DNA from: Symsagittifera roscoffensis
Taxonomy: Eukaryota; Xenacoelomorpha; Acoela; Convolutidae
Assembly (NCBI RefSeq): GCF_963678635.1
Contig: NW_026970858.1
Location: forward strand, 1-33,922
Length of the DNA stretch: 33,922 bases
Reading direction: 5' to 3'
The translations under genes were made by a program, and so were the position numbers. Below are positions 15,911-26,310 of the stretch, piece by piece (positions within the stretch are counted from its first letter, which is position 1; the number at the start of each line of letters is the position of its first letter). The notes under the pieces are model-generated. The model was not told the DNA's origin. It did not search any database and saw nothing but the letters and a program-made list of their open reading frames with translations.

Positions 15911-16318
15911 ACCATTCATTACGCCAGCGAATATGTCACTGATATCGCCAGTTGCCCCCAATGGCGGGGTTAGCCCCAGAGAAGATGAGGTCATCTGCGG
16001 CTGCAGCCTGGTACTTGATGACGCACCGCCTTTTTGCTTGCTCATCGACGTCATCAATCTGTCGAATTTTGATGACGCTCCCATCGTTATCCCATCTGAC
16101 ATGGGCCTGGTCGGCGAGGCGGACGACGCCTCCCTGCTCATGTCGTTCCTTGGGCACGGTGTGAAGCTCACATCCGGATGGGTTATCTCCGGGTAGTCAT
16201 AACTGAAAGTTAAACCTACAGTTGGTAGTGACGCCATGCGCTCGTCGTACAAAGACTTCCAACTCTTCTTGGCCTTCGAACCCGGTTGCTCTTCACTCGG
16301 GCTTATACTCGACATCAT
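15884..16318 (-). CDS. gag: Gag N-terminal segment, probable gag start
   Basis: The 144-codon frame starts with MMSSISPSEEQPGSK at 16318, the most likely gag initiator. It is Ser/Thr/Pro-rich with one compact part (KKSWKSLYDERMASLPTVGL) and no known motif. The coding character continues leftward into the coiled-coil segment in another phase, so the stop at 15884 reflects a frameshift. Upstream the minus strand is open in patches to about 16740, so a longer N-terminus cannot be excluded. Confidence 0.65.
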   Translation of the reverse strand: MMSSISPSEEQPGSKAKKSWKSLYDERMASLPTVGLTFSYDYPEITHPDVSFTPCPRNDMSREASSASPTRPMSDGITMGASSKFDRLMTSMSKQKGGASSSTRLQPQMTSSSLGLTPPLGATGDISDIFAGVMNGLDELNRSS

Positions 16319-17167
16319 CGCGTTGTTGCTCTGCTTGGTCAGAGATGAGTGGGTATTAGCTGGATGTGAAAATTATCTCCTCCACCTATGACTCTTGGTC
16401 TCCGATTTGGACATTCCCCTAAAGAACACTTCCTCTCGCGGCTCGACCTCGGAACGCACCGAGGTCTCCTCCGTCCTCTCAACTTCCTCCCGCTTTTTGG
16501 ATGGCGATCAAGGGCGGAGCGCCGAGGCCGGACCCGCGAGCGAAACGCTTGTGGACCCCTTTGACGAAGGGGAAAGGACGCTTATTCGACCCGACTTTGA
16601 GCCGAGCCGACTCAGGTTGACCTTCAGTCGATTCGTTTTCAGCAAACAAGTCGGAAGCGCTGCTAAACGAAGATTGGCTACGCCTAGTTTTAAATTTTCG
16701 CGTGCTTCCCTTGCTCAGCCTGGGAATCTTAGTAGTCGATCCTAACGATTACCTGCTCTGCAAACTTTGTAACAAATAACAATATTCTTATAGTTCAATG
16801 GCGATGAACACGTACCGCAAACAAGTTCAAGTTAAACTACTTAACGCTGCCTCTTCGAACTCGTAAGTATCAAAAATGTATCTTAGATTTCTCAATGACA
16901 ACCTTAGTGACTCAGCTAAAAAATACACACAGGGCCTACTCAGTATTGATATAATGCTAACTCAACGCTGTTGTACAGTATAACAGAATCACAAAATTTT
17001 CACAAGATATAATCAATACACAAAACACAATTGATAATCAGATAAGAATATCCTACAGGTTACAGCGACCTTTCGTCAGTATCAATTTACCGCCACACTC
17101 TTATCAAGTCACTGCTTTGTTAAAATCAAACAATCTTTGGTAAAAAGCGGCGATGATTCAGAAACAG
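16319..17167. other. Leader-side region upstream of gag
   Basis: 16319 to 16745 is still G+C-rich, with partly open frames on both strands (116 codons on plus at 16395 to 16745; Arg/Ser-rich on minus). I cannot decide whether it is degraded gag or untranslated leader. From about 16745 to 17167 the sequence turns AT-rich and I see no gene, LTR end or primer-binding site. Confidence 0.4.
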
Positions 17168-17537
17168 ATCAATAAAACTTAGTCTTAATGAAAAAGACTT
17201 CCCTCAATCGGAACGATCCGAAAGAACGAAGCACAGGACACAGTCTTCTCAAGTAAGTGTGTATTTGCCTAATACACCCACCGAGGTCTTATTTTAGTTG
17301 TCCTGCGATTGCCCGAGCTGTCCTACTAAGTAGCTCAAGGCAACCGCTGATCGAAAATTCTTAAAGTCTATGAAAAAGCTCCCCCACACCCGGAACGCTC
17401 CAAGTGCACGAGAGCTGGGAACAACTTTTCTTCTCAGGTGAGTGTGTATTTGCCTAATACACTCACCGAGGTCTTCCTTTATTTGTTCCCGGATTGCCCG
17501 AACTTTCCTATAAGGTAGCTCAAGGCAACCACACAAC
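17168..17537. repeat. Two diverged 185-bp tandem repeats with internal hairpin
   Basis: Copies at about 17168 to 17352 and 17353 to 17537 are offset by exactly 185 bases at their best-conserved segment. That segment contains a perfect hairpin, GTGTATT-TGCCT-AATACAC, followed by CACCGAGGTCTT, and each copy ends with TAGCTCAAGGCAACC. Conservation is strongest around the hairpin while flanks diverge, suggesting constraint on the hairpin. Possible LTR/leader enhancer repeat or satellite remnant. Confidence 0.75.
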
Positions 17538-17737
17538 CAAAATCACAATCAAAAAAAATTTTGGTTCGGGTACTTCTGATACACCCGATCTAGAATCCAA
17601 AGTTGATCACGAATTTCCGGGTCAAAATAGGCTCCTATGATCCTAAGAAGCACGTTTAATATCCTAATTTGATCTTAATTAAATCGATATTTTCCGTTTC
17701 CCAAATTGCCACAGAAGGTTTCCTCAAGTTTCTAACA

Positions 17738-18102
17738 AGGAGGGTTGTTGGGAGGTTTAAACCACTCCGGAGGGTTGCTTCGGAGGGTTTTTAAGACACT
17801 TAGCCTACTTCGGAGGGTTACCTCGGAGGGTATCTTAGCCACCCAAGTGACTTCGGAGGGTTCCTCTTCACTCATTAAGGAGGGTCAATTAGAGGCTTAA
17901 TATGCTCCGGAGGGTTACCTCGGAGGGTTCTTCCAAAATTTTCAAATTTTTTAACCTCACTTAGAATGATCTTCCACTAGCTTCAAAAAGCGTCAAAACA
18001 AGCTAAAAGCCCTATGGGGGATTGTTTTAACTTCTTCGGAGGGTCCAGTGGAAAATCTCCACTTAGGAGGGTTGCTAAAGGGCTTAAGTCACTCCGGAAG
18101 GG
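17738..18102. repeat. CGGAGGGT minisatellite with 43-bp periodicity
   Basis: The octamer CGGAGGGT (or AGGAGGGT) starts at 17738, 17768, 17781, 17811, 17824, 17854, 17878, 17908 and 17921. Spacings alternate 30 and 13 bases (one is 24), so many starts are 43 apart. Looser units follow at 18037, 18065 and 18094. The octamer recurs singly on either strand out to about 19710. G-runs make two-tier G-quadruplexes conceivable. Confidence 0.8.
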
Positions 18103-18626
18103 TAAAAATCAGAAAAAAGGGTTAATTTACCGCAATAAAGCCTCCGAATGCGGTGTAACTTGCTTAAAACCAGGTTGGTTGACACGGTTAACCTTCCCAG
18201 CAGGATAAAAAGGGGTTTTGATAAAATTTTCTGCCGCTCGGAGGGTGACCTATAACTTGGACCCTCCGAACCAACAAATTCTAAAAAAAATTTCTTTTCC
18301 GATATTATCAACCCAAAAACGGTTGCGGTCCGGAAAAGTGGTTCAAAAAGTCGACTTATGGTACCAAAATTATCACGAGCGGTTAGATAGACTTTGAGAA
18401 ATTGCCAAAAACGTGTTTGTCCAAATGGCCTTTTTTCACCACCTATATAGGTTCTGAGAAACTTTTTCCGCAATTCCTTTTGAAAGTGCCTAAAATTAAT
18501 TGAAACGAGCGTAGTAGCCCTGTACGGCACTGGAATAATGCTAAAAACCGGACCAAAATTGGTTTGGAGACAAAAAATTGGCCAATAATTATCAAATTTG
18601 GACCCTCCGATTCCTTCCTTTTCCAA
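18084..18626 (-). other. 180-codon open frame of doubtful coding status
   Basis: The minus strand is open for 180 codons (MEKEGIGGSKFDNYWPIF onward), longer than expected by chance in sequence of this composition. However, it spans several CGGAGGGT-type repeat units, its peptide is Phe/Leu/Arg-rich without recognisable motifs, and its context is non-coding. It could be a remnant of a mobile-element protein. I do not assign a function. Confidence 0.2.
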
Positions 18627-20280
18627 TCCTTAAGTCGTTAGCTCTATCCACGGAGCTAATCGGAGGGTTACTCAAGAAATTTTCTGGCAGCCGAGCACGT
18701 TATGCTAGCACGCTCCTAACACAAAACGTTTTATTGCTCTAACTCTAAAAACTCAAAAACTCGATCCCCAAAACAGATTGACAAAATTCAGAAAATTATC
18801 GAAATTTTGATCGAAAAATTTTCGTTTTTTCTTTAATCAGAGATATTCAACTACGTAGCTACTCCCTATATAAAAGCTTTTTGCTGTTCGGAAAAGCTCA
18901 GATATCCAAAAATTTGGGGGTCTATAGTTTGTCGAAAATCAGTGATTTTCGACAAGATTTGGGTGTTTCTTGGGTCTAATTAGGAGTTAAGTAAGATATA
19001 ATAAGGATAATAACCTATTAGTAGTCGTTAATGAATAGTACTTTACCCTCGTTTGCACCAAAATACCCGAATTAGGACCCTTAACTCGGAAATTTGTAAT
19101 CGATGGAGGGTACAATCGGACCACGCCAATCTTGCCCCCCACCACTTAAGTTTTGATGAAATAGTAGCCGAACGAGTCTAAAATTGCTTCAACGGTACCC
19201 AACAGTCGTTGTGGATGTTGTCTCTGATGTCTTTGTTGAGTGTGGAACACGTCGGTCAGCTTGCCACTCTACCCTCCGGCTACCGGCAAAATCACCATTA
19301 ACGTGCTTAAATACTCAAATAACACTCAAGGGAGGGTATCCAACCCTTCACCAAAACACACACAGGCTTTCTATCAGAAATGATATAAATCAATCTGAAA
19401 AACAACAAATAGGAAGGTCAGATCACATCTCGTCCGGAAAAAACATATAAACTGTCACTTTAGATTTTTTACTGTTTTTGGTCTTTTTTGGATTTTTTAC
19501 TGTTTTTTGTACTTTTTTGTTTTCAATAAAATTTATTTTTTGCCTTTACTTGTTTATACACTATTTTTGTTTGGTTTTACGCTTTCTCTTTATTTTTTTT
19601 GGTCCCGGGATCTTGGGAAAAGCGGGCTCATGACTTCCCACCTAACCCTCCGGCCCCCGGAATTTTCGGTGTTAACTAAGTTAAAAAGCTAAATAGTACT
19701 AGGCGGAGGGTACGCACCTTCCCCCTAGTACAATAACGGTCATTAAGGCCTCTAACTCGGGCATACGCCCGGAGCGGAGAGTTCGTCGCTGAAACGTTTG
19801 CTGATCATGATGGTCTCATGCCTTTAACAGGCCCACCCAGGAGCGCCAAGAAACGTCTATGTAACATTCGCCCAAATACTACACAGCGACGGAGCGTAGA
19901 AAAAGTACCTATCAACAACTGGCAGGCGTCAGTTACCTTAATATTACTCGGTTTTCACCGTCTTGACCTTGTCAGCTGATTTTCTGGTCTGTTTAGGGCT
20001 AAGTAAAAAGTTACTATTTTTAGGCCATCAGTCAAACGACTTTTGATCAGCTTTCGTTTACATGCGAATACAACCACATAGCTGAGTCTCGGATCCTCAG
20101 ACTACGTGATTGCTATTAAAAACACGGCTCAAACATCCTTTTTTATTATGTTTTTGTGTGACAGTTCTATATTAAATCCATTGGAGATGGATTGACCCTT
20201 TCCTCTTTCTAGCTACTCATCATCTAAAATATCAAATTACAACGGTGTTAATTCAAAGTTCTATGGCATCCGAGTAGCTA
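18103..20280. other. Non-coding region with scattered CGGAGGGT octamers
   Basis: No convincing gene. Contains single CGGAGGGT/ACCCTCCG copies (near 18239, 18263, 18603, 18661, 19092, 19272, 19331, 19642, 19703), a palindrome at 18931 to 18953, a T-rich stretch with a twofold GATTTTTTACTGTTTTT repeat (19460 to 19530) and a G+C-richer part at 19600 to 19870. This could be the outer part of the retroelement (leader/LTR), but no paired LTR is available to test it. Confidence 0.45.
18931..18953. repeat. 23-bp near-perfect palindrome
   Basis: GTCGAAAATCA, a single central G, then TGATTTTCGAC: eleven base pairs of perfect dyad symmetry in an otherwise featureless stretch. Confidence 0.8.
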
Positions 20281-20740
20281 TAAATTTAGTTTTATGCAGT
20301 CCTTCAACATATAACAGTCTCTGGGGGCCAAGCCTCCGCTCCCGTGTTCTTCTCGAGATAACGTTGTTGTGTCTCCCAATTTGTGGCACGGGAGGGTTCC
20401 GCTGAATATATCTTCCCCACTGAAGCTTCCTTTTCCACTAATTTCCACTGCTAAGGATCTTAACGTGTGTTTTTGCCACGATAAAAGGCTTCGTTTTTCT
20501 CGTTTTCTCGTGCGACTGTTTTTCACTATTTTTGTCGTTGTTCTGTTTTTTCGTTCTTTTTCGTCAAAATGGCCGACTTTATATATTGCAGATGGGTGTC
20601 ATTGCGGATGGGTTGAACTTGGAGATGAAAGTTTTTTTTGTTTACACGGGTTTTGCTTACATCAATTTTGTTTACACGGGTCAAAATCAGTTCTGTCGCG
20701 CTTAGGTTACTTCTCTCTTAGTGACTCCTAATAATTCAAA
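20281..20740. other. Unassigned region with inverted and direct repeats
   Basis: CTCCCGTG (20339 to 20346) is mirrored by CACGGGAG (20387 to 20394), and TTTTGTTTACACGGGT occurs twice 30 bases apart (20637 and 20667). A plus-strand frame of 120 codons (20369 to 20731) contains a hydrophobic stretch (FLVRLFFTIFVVVLFFRSF) and a CLHGFCLHQFCLHG repeat arising from that direct repeat. I consider it unlikely to be a gene. Confidence 0.35.
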
Positions 20741-22986
20741 AGTTGTTTTTGAACATCAGCCAATTCAAACAACAAGGTTTTTGTCGTTACAGTTTTTATT
20801 TTTTTAAACTTAGTTCTTAGAAAAAAAACTTCGTTCTCCAGCTCTTTTTTCTGTTCACTATCACTATCTGAAGACCTTTAAGCTTATCGTTCAAAATTGA
20901 AAGTTTTCTGAGTCTCGGTAGTTAATGTTCACAGCAATTACAGCTTTTTCTCACGTAGTATCACTGCCATGGCAAGTTATCGAATACAAGCAGACGATTT
21001 CAAAAGGATCGTCATATCAAACGCTTAATATCCCGTTTTATATTAATAGACCAGAAAGTTTCAGACCACAGTCGTCTCTGCAAAAAAGTATCAACCAGAA
21101 ACTGGGTAGTATATCTTTACTTTGAAAAACTCAGGAAAAATTTGAAATAAGAGCTGCTATATATGGAAAGAAATATAGATAAATAGAAGTAATGCAGCAA
21201 AGTCAGACCAACTTTATCTCTGTTCTGAATATTTATGGATCGATGAACATATTTTATACACTTATATTGGTCATGATTTTTTTTGTGGAAAAATCTTGAA
21301 TGTTTTACTTTTTCACAAGTGTTTCCATACACTTTGATGTTGTCTCGAATATTTGTAGGTATATATGCACTTACTGAATTTTCTGACTCTGAAAGCATAA
21401 AAGTTATGAAACACGTGATAGAGTTTTAATTGCAAAAATGAATACATTTTTTGGCGGAATTAAAAGTTAAATTTTTAAACAAATTCAATTTTCTCAATTC
21501 TTAATTGCTTTTGGACTTCAAAAAACTTAAAAATTTTCAACAAGCTTTTTTTATTGAGATTGAAACTGTTTATAGTCAGTGTTTTTTATCTGTTTTTTTT
21601 AATTTCGTTTGATCATTTCCAATTGCCTGTCGACTATGTTAATTTTATGTAAAAATTGTTTCTATTGAAATGGTGAATCTCTATGTTGCAATTTGCTTAC
21701 TGCAGTCAGTAAAGACACAGTTTGATCTTCTTTGCAAAAATGTCTGAGGACGTAAAGAAAAAAAAATGGAAAGTCTAGAAAAAGTAAAATTTTTCAGCAA
21801 TAGAAAAATGCCTTTCACGCGCTTCCTGAGGTTGGAAAATTCCTTCTCACACAAATCCATAACTTGAAAAACACTTTTTGAAGTTTGTTCATGAAATCTT
21901 TTTTGTTCATCGAAGTTCTTGGTTGTTCTTTTTCCATTGTATGGTCTTCGATCGTGTTTGAAGTTTTCATTCCGGGGAGGGGGGAGCTTCGTTATTCCTG
22001 CTCCGAACGGAAATGGTGGAAATTGTTTCAGAAAACTAACAAGCATAACTCAATCTCCAACGTTTAAAAACTTAATTAAAAAAACTTGTTTTACGGTTTG
22101 TGTGTTTATTTTTTGAAATCAAAAACTGATTTGAAGTTTCATCGAACAAACTTTGATTTTTTTTGGTTTGTAAATGTTTTAATTTAGAAGATCTTAGAAG
22201 TTTTTGAATTTCAAACTCAATCTTTGGCGGTTCGACTTTACTTAATTAGAGGTGGAAGAACAATGTCGACTTTTCGTTTATCGGCTTATGCTTTCGTTGC
22301 TGAAATGCCGCGTTGCGGATTTTTGTGAGGCCAGAAGTTTTTATCGTAGATGCAATTGTTTTTGGTTAATATTTTTTCTCTTAATTTATAACTTAAATAG
22401 CCCTAATTTTGTAAAGTTAGATTTTGTTTTTTTTTGTGAAAAACCTTATTCGAAATTGATGTTTTCCGGTTATGTTTAATGACTTAGTTGTCTGAATTTG
22501 TGTCGCTTCAAGGATAAAAACTGTTGTTTAAAAAAATCAGGCAGTCTGTCTTGTAAAAATTTAAGGCTTGCTCATAATTTTTATGACAATAATTTTTTGT
22601 GGTATTTTTGTTTGTTTTCCAGTCAATGAGCGTCTATGCAATGTCAGCTTAGTAGCCAACTGTTTAAATTATAAACTAATTTACACTTTTTGTTGTGTTT
22701 CTTGAATGTTTTTTTTTCTTGGCGGTTTCACCTGTGTGACAAAAATGGTTCGTTTCTTCTGTTGGAAGAAAGACAAACTCCAATATCGATCATCAGATAC
22801 GCTATGATCAGAAAACCTTAATACTTTTGTTTTGTCGGAAATGGCTTTTAATTTTCTGATTTCCCTGAGGAAAATGAAAAAAAATATATCCGAAACAGTT
22901 TAGTCATATTATTTTGATCTCTAATAACTACTCAATAAATCTTTTCATAAAAAATGAATTTAAAAACTAGTTCTAAATTCAAAAAG
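20741..22986. other. AT-rich DNA, no gene seen
   Basis: About 2.2 kb with many homopolymer A/T tracts. Short open frames have biased, motif-free translations and no conserved features. A small G-rich patch (CCGGGGAGGGGGGAGC near 21972) stands out but does not resolve into a recognisable element. Confidence 0.5.
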
Positions 22987-23337
22987 TTAACACCTAAAAA
23001 CTTGTCTTTCAAAAATCAGTTTTTTTTTAATGTTTAAAAATTCAAACGATTTTATGGGTTTTTCTTTTCGAACGAAGTTTCCCCCTTGAGTCAAATTGAT
23101 CATCCGAAAAACAGTATCAAACCGGAGAGCAACTCTGGATGCGGTAGGATAATTAGTTCCCTTCATTTTTAAACAGATCTCACCAAAGCTTACTTCTACT
23201 AACTCACCATACGTCTTTATTTGTTTCGCAAGTGATTCAAAGCTTCGCTTCGCTCTTGTGTATTCAGATTTGATTCTACTGTAAATTGATAAGTCAAAAT
23301 TCTCAATTGTGGGAGTGGCATTTGAACATCTTTTCAT
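22987..23337 (-). CDS. Possible coding fragment (116 aa), unidentified
   Basis: From the ATG at 23337 a 116-codon frame has balanced, protein-like composition: amphipathic helices (YSRIKSEYTRAKRSFESLAK), then LVEVSFGEICLKMKG and YPTASRVALRFDTVFRMINL. The underlying DNA is locally less AT-rich than its surroundings, as expected of coding or formerly coding sequence. It lies alone between AT-rich DNA and the microsatellite. It could be a host exon or a relic of a mobile-element protein. Confidence 0.35.
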   Translation of the reverse strand: MKRCSNATPTIENFDLSIYSRIKSEYTRAKRSFESLAKQIKTYGELVEVSFGEICLKMKGTNYPTASRVALRFDTVFRMINLTQGGNFVRKEKPIKSFEFLNIKKKLIFERQVFRC

Positions 23338-23565
23338 AAAATTAAATAATTGAATGGGTTTTTCATTGCATTACAAAAGAAGTTTTGCTTTTGAAGTAGT
23401 TCTCCAATTTATTTTATTAGTTTTTTTAAGCTCAATTGCCTGGTTTTCGAAATTTAAACTTTTGTAGTTGCTACTGTTGGTAACTTGTGTTATTATGTTG
23501 CTTTGAAAAAACGAAAAATACATATTTTTATGTCTGTCTGCAGTTTAGTTTTTAGTTTTTTCTTC

Positions 23566-24262
23566 ATATATGTATATATGTCTGAACGTATATATGTATT
23601 TAAATGTTTTTGTATGTATGTTTAAATATATGTCTGTATGTATGTATGCATGTATGTATCTTTGTAAGTATGCATGTATGTATGTGTGTGTATGTATGTA
23701 TATATGTATATATGTGAGTTTGTATGTCTGTATGTATTGCTGTATGTAATGTATGTTTGTATGTAAGGTATGAGTGTATGTATGTATGTGTTTATGAAAG
23801 TATCATTTATGTATGTATGTATGTATGTATGTATGTAGATATATAGGTATGTGTGTATGTATGTGAGTTTGTATGTTAGGTATGAACATTTTTATGTATG
23901 TACATACGTATGTATATATGTACGTATGTATGTACGTATGCATGTATGTATGTATGTATGTATGTATGTATGTATGTATGTATATATGTGTATGTGTGTA
24001 TCAAGCTATTAGTTTATGAAAGTATGTTATGCTTGTTTGTATGCAGTGTATGTGTATGTTATGTATGAATTTATGTATGTACGTATGTATGTATGTATGC
24101 TTGCATGCAAGCATGTATGTATTTGTGTATGAATATATCAGTTTAGGCGTGTATGTGTGAATGTATGTCTGTATGCATGTACGTATACATAAAAGTATGT
24201 ATGTATGTAAATATGTATAAAAATTTTGAGTATTGAAAAAAAAAATGTATGCATGTTTTACG

Positions 24263-24327
<65 letters not shown>

Positions 24328-24975
24328 ATCTATGTATCTGTGTGGGTATGCTTGTATTTATATTTGTATCTTTGTATTTGTGTATGTAATCATTAAAGTA
24401 TATGTGTATATATGCCTGCTTGTTTGTATGTGTGTATGAAAGTATCATTTATGTATGAATGTATGAATGTATGCGTGTTTATATGTAGTTGAGTAAATGT
24501 GAATTTTTTGTATAAAAGTATGTTTACTAGTATGTATATATGTATGTAGATATGCATGTAAGTTTGTATCTATTTACTTAAGTTTTTAAGTAAATAAGTA
24601 ATTGCATATCTATCTATGAGTGTATGTATTTTTGTATATAGGTGTGTATAAAAGTATGTCTATGTGTATGTATGTATTTAAATAAGTATGTAAGTAATTA
24701 AGTATATTTTTGTGTGTTTCTTTTTGTATGTATGTGTTTATGAATGTAAGTATCCATGTATGCGTGTATCTATGAGTTTTGTATCTATAAGTTTTTTTAT
24801 CTATGTATGCATATCAGTATGTATGTGTGTATCTATGTATATTGGTATGCTTGCATGCATGCTTTTATGTATGTGTGTATGAATTTATCAGTTTATGCGG
24901 GTATGCTTGTATGTATGTCTGCATGCAAGTAAGTATGTATGTATGGATATGTGTATATATTTCTACATGTATTTA
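23566..24975. repeat. Compound (GTAT)n / (AT)24 microsatellite field
   Basis: About 1.4 kb dominated by imperfect TATG/GTAT tetranucleotides with interspersed TGTG and TGCATG variants. It contains an uninterrupted (AT)24 dinucleotide run at 24268 to 24315 followed by (GT)n. The long Tyr/Val/Cys/Met or Ile/His/Thr open frames here are translations of the repeat, not genes. Confidence 0.95.
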
Positions 24976-25354
24976 TTTGTGTAATTCGGTAATAGTATAT
25001 ATAATTGTACGTATAAATGCATGAACAAAAAAAACTGTCTGAAGATTTTAAAATCAAGATGCGCAATAAACATGACCTTTAAGCAAAACTTGAAAACGTA
25101 AGAAAGAAAAACATTCTCACAGCTGATTGGTATGAAAAAAAAACGCAATCAACCATAACTTTCTTACAATAGCAATTAGTTACAGAAAGATAAACAGTGA
25201 AAAAATAAGTTAAACTTGGATCTTAATTTTGTTCTTGTTTAGTTAATCTTAGTTGAGTAAGTATTAAATTAGTCAGGGTTGATTTTTATCTTTTTCTAAG
25301 TTATAGTCTATTTTCAAAACCTGAACACAATTCAAGTATATTTTTTTGTTTCAG
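24976..25354 (+). other. AT-rich DNA ending in a 3' splice site
   Basis: No gene is visible. The last bases (TATATTTTTTTGTTTCAG, ending 25354) form a polypyrimidine tract plus CAG immediately before the zinc-finger coding start, matching a spliceosomal 3' splice site. An upstream exon for the polymerase gene would be expected further left but was not found. Confidence 0.45.
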
Positions 25355-25364
25355 GACGCAGACG

Positions 25365-25846
25365 ATGGAATTCAAGTGCACCAATTGCCCAAAGGTGTAT
25401 AAGAGACAAAAAAAATTAACATCCACTTGGTGAAATCACATGGAGTCAATAGCCAGAAAAATCGAACAGCTAATTACGATTGCGGCTTATGTTTATCTAC
25501 TTTCAAACGAAGCTCCAGTGTTTTTCTACACCTCAGAGAGATTCATAACTGTAAATATCCTTTAAAATGTGTTTTTTGCTGTTCAGTTTTTTCTGACCGA
25601 GAATCACAACAGCAGCACATTTCGAAAACACATGACCTCACTCGATTTAGTAACAGTGCAGTCGAAGAGAAGCCTATTGATTTTCAGGCAAAACAACATG
25701 CAATAAAAAAGTTTTTCCAGTCATATCGAATGAGTGTAAACGAGCAAATGGATCTTTTGGCTCTCATGGAATTTGCATCATTGATTAAACCAACTGTAGA
25801 AACAAGAGTATCTTGCCATGCAGCAGTTTTTCAAAAGTTAAGCTAA
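25365..25846 (+). pseudogene. N-terminal C2H2 zinc-finger part of a decayed PolB gene
   Basis: Starts with MEFKCTNCPKVYKR just downstream of a splice acceptor. Three C2H2 fingers follow: the first is split by a frameshift at an A-run (about 25415), the second is CGLCLSTFKRSSSVFLHLRE then IH, and the third is CVFCCSVFSDRESQQQHISK then TH. The remainder (DFQAKQHAIKKFFQSYRMSV) is the usual linker before the conserved N-terminal domain of this polymerase family. A second frameshift occurs near 25840. C2H2 fingers here presumably bind DNA. Confidence 0.7.
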
Positions 25847-26310
25847 TTTCCTTGAAAGATGACGATTTTTACGAAATGACAGACCAAATGGTTAGTACTC
25901 TGCCAGTGCTTTGCAGTAGTGGAAGCGGATTCATAGTGGAATCAATCGAGCATTTGGACATCAATATCAGCAAATACAAGCCAGTCAAAGGAAGCAGTTA
26001 AATCCCTACTCCGTTGATATTCTCCAAAAATCATTTCCTTTTGAACATTCAAAACAAAGACCAGATGTGTTTTGCTTACTCTGTATTGGCTGCTTTGTTT
26101 CCATCATTGACTCATAACAAGCAAGAAGCTGCTCCATACAAAAAATTACTCGGCAAACTTGTGCTGGATAAAACTGATTTTCCCATGCTTTAGAACGGTG
26201 TTTCAAAATTTGAAACTGAAAACGATTTAGCGATTAATATTTTTGGTCTTGAGAAAAACCAAACTGTACCACTTTTTTTGTCAAAAAGCTATAAAAGTTG
26301 AATCAATTTC
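25813..26310 (+). pseudogene. N-terminal domain of the decayed PolB gene
   Basis: After the frameshift, sense continues at 25813 to 26001 (DQMVSTLPVLCSSGSGFIVE, SIEHLDINISKYKP) and then in another phase through the segment corresponding to CFAYSVLAALFPSLTHNKQE, a block conserved in animal virus-like PolB proteins with endonuclease VII domains. In-frame stops include TAG near 26191 and TGA near 26298. No intact product is possible. Confidence 0.6.

Larger units (their letters stand above)
1..16318 (-). mobile_element. Giant Ty3/Gypsy-like LTR retroelement with extra 3' coding region (inferred extent)
   Basis: Seen: an uninterrupted series of minus-strand coding segments in Gypsy order gag, protease, RT, RNase H, integrase (16318 to 7699), then further minus-strand coding to the left edge. 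Known: this order with a GPY/F integrase tail defines Ty3/Gypsy (Metaviridae-type) elements. Inferred: the 7754 to 1 block belongs to the same element, because strand, G+C content and style of decay match and no LTR-like boundary is visible between them. Neither LTR was identified; the 3' end lies beyond base 1 and the 5' end lies somewhere right of 16.3 kb. Many frameshifts and stops mean this copy is unlikely to be autonomous. The gag-to-integrase core is very secure; the single-element interpretation is moderate. Confidence 0.6.

Noticed and set aside
15753-16745. Plus-strand open frames opposite gag (147 and 116 codons)
   Set aside because: The first lies antisense to the gag N-terminus and is its shadow; the second has no motif, no clear start context and a simple Ser/Arg-rich composition.
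19831-19860. Possible minus-strand primer-binding site (TGGCGCTCCTGGGTGGGC) with a TGTAAC LTR-like end nearby
   Set aside because: No tRNA I know has a matching 3' end, the putative LTR end is 11 bases away, gag is 3.5 kb distant, and no second LTR is available for comparison.
20369-20731. 120-codon plus-strand frame with a hydrophobic segment
   Set aside because: Its C-terminal CLHG repeats come from a 30-bp direct repeat, and composition and context are non-coding.
21117-22116. Several 60 to 120-codon frames on both strands
   Set aside because: Biased Phe/Lys/Ser/Ile translations of AT-rich DNA without motifs; lengths are compatible with chance.
23566-24975. CRISPR-like or regulatory array
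   Set aside because: No spacer-repeat structure; it is a simple tetranucleotide/dinucleotide microsatellite in an animal genome.
24143-25024. Long open frames rich in Tyr/Ile/Val/Cys
   Set aside because: They are translations of the GTAT/AT microsatellite.
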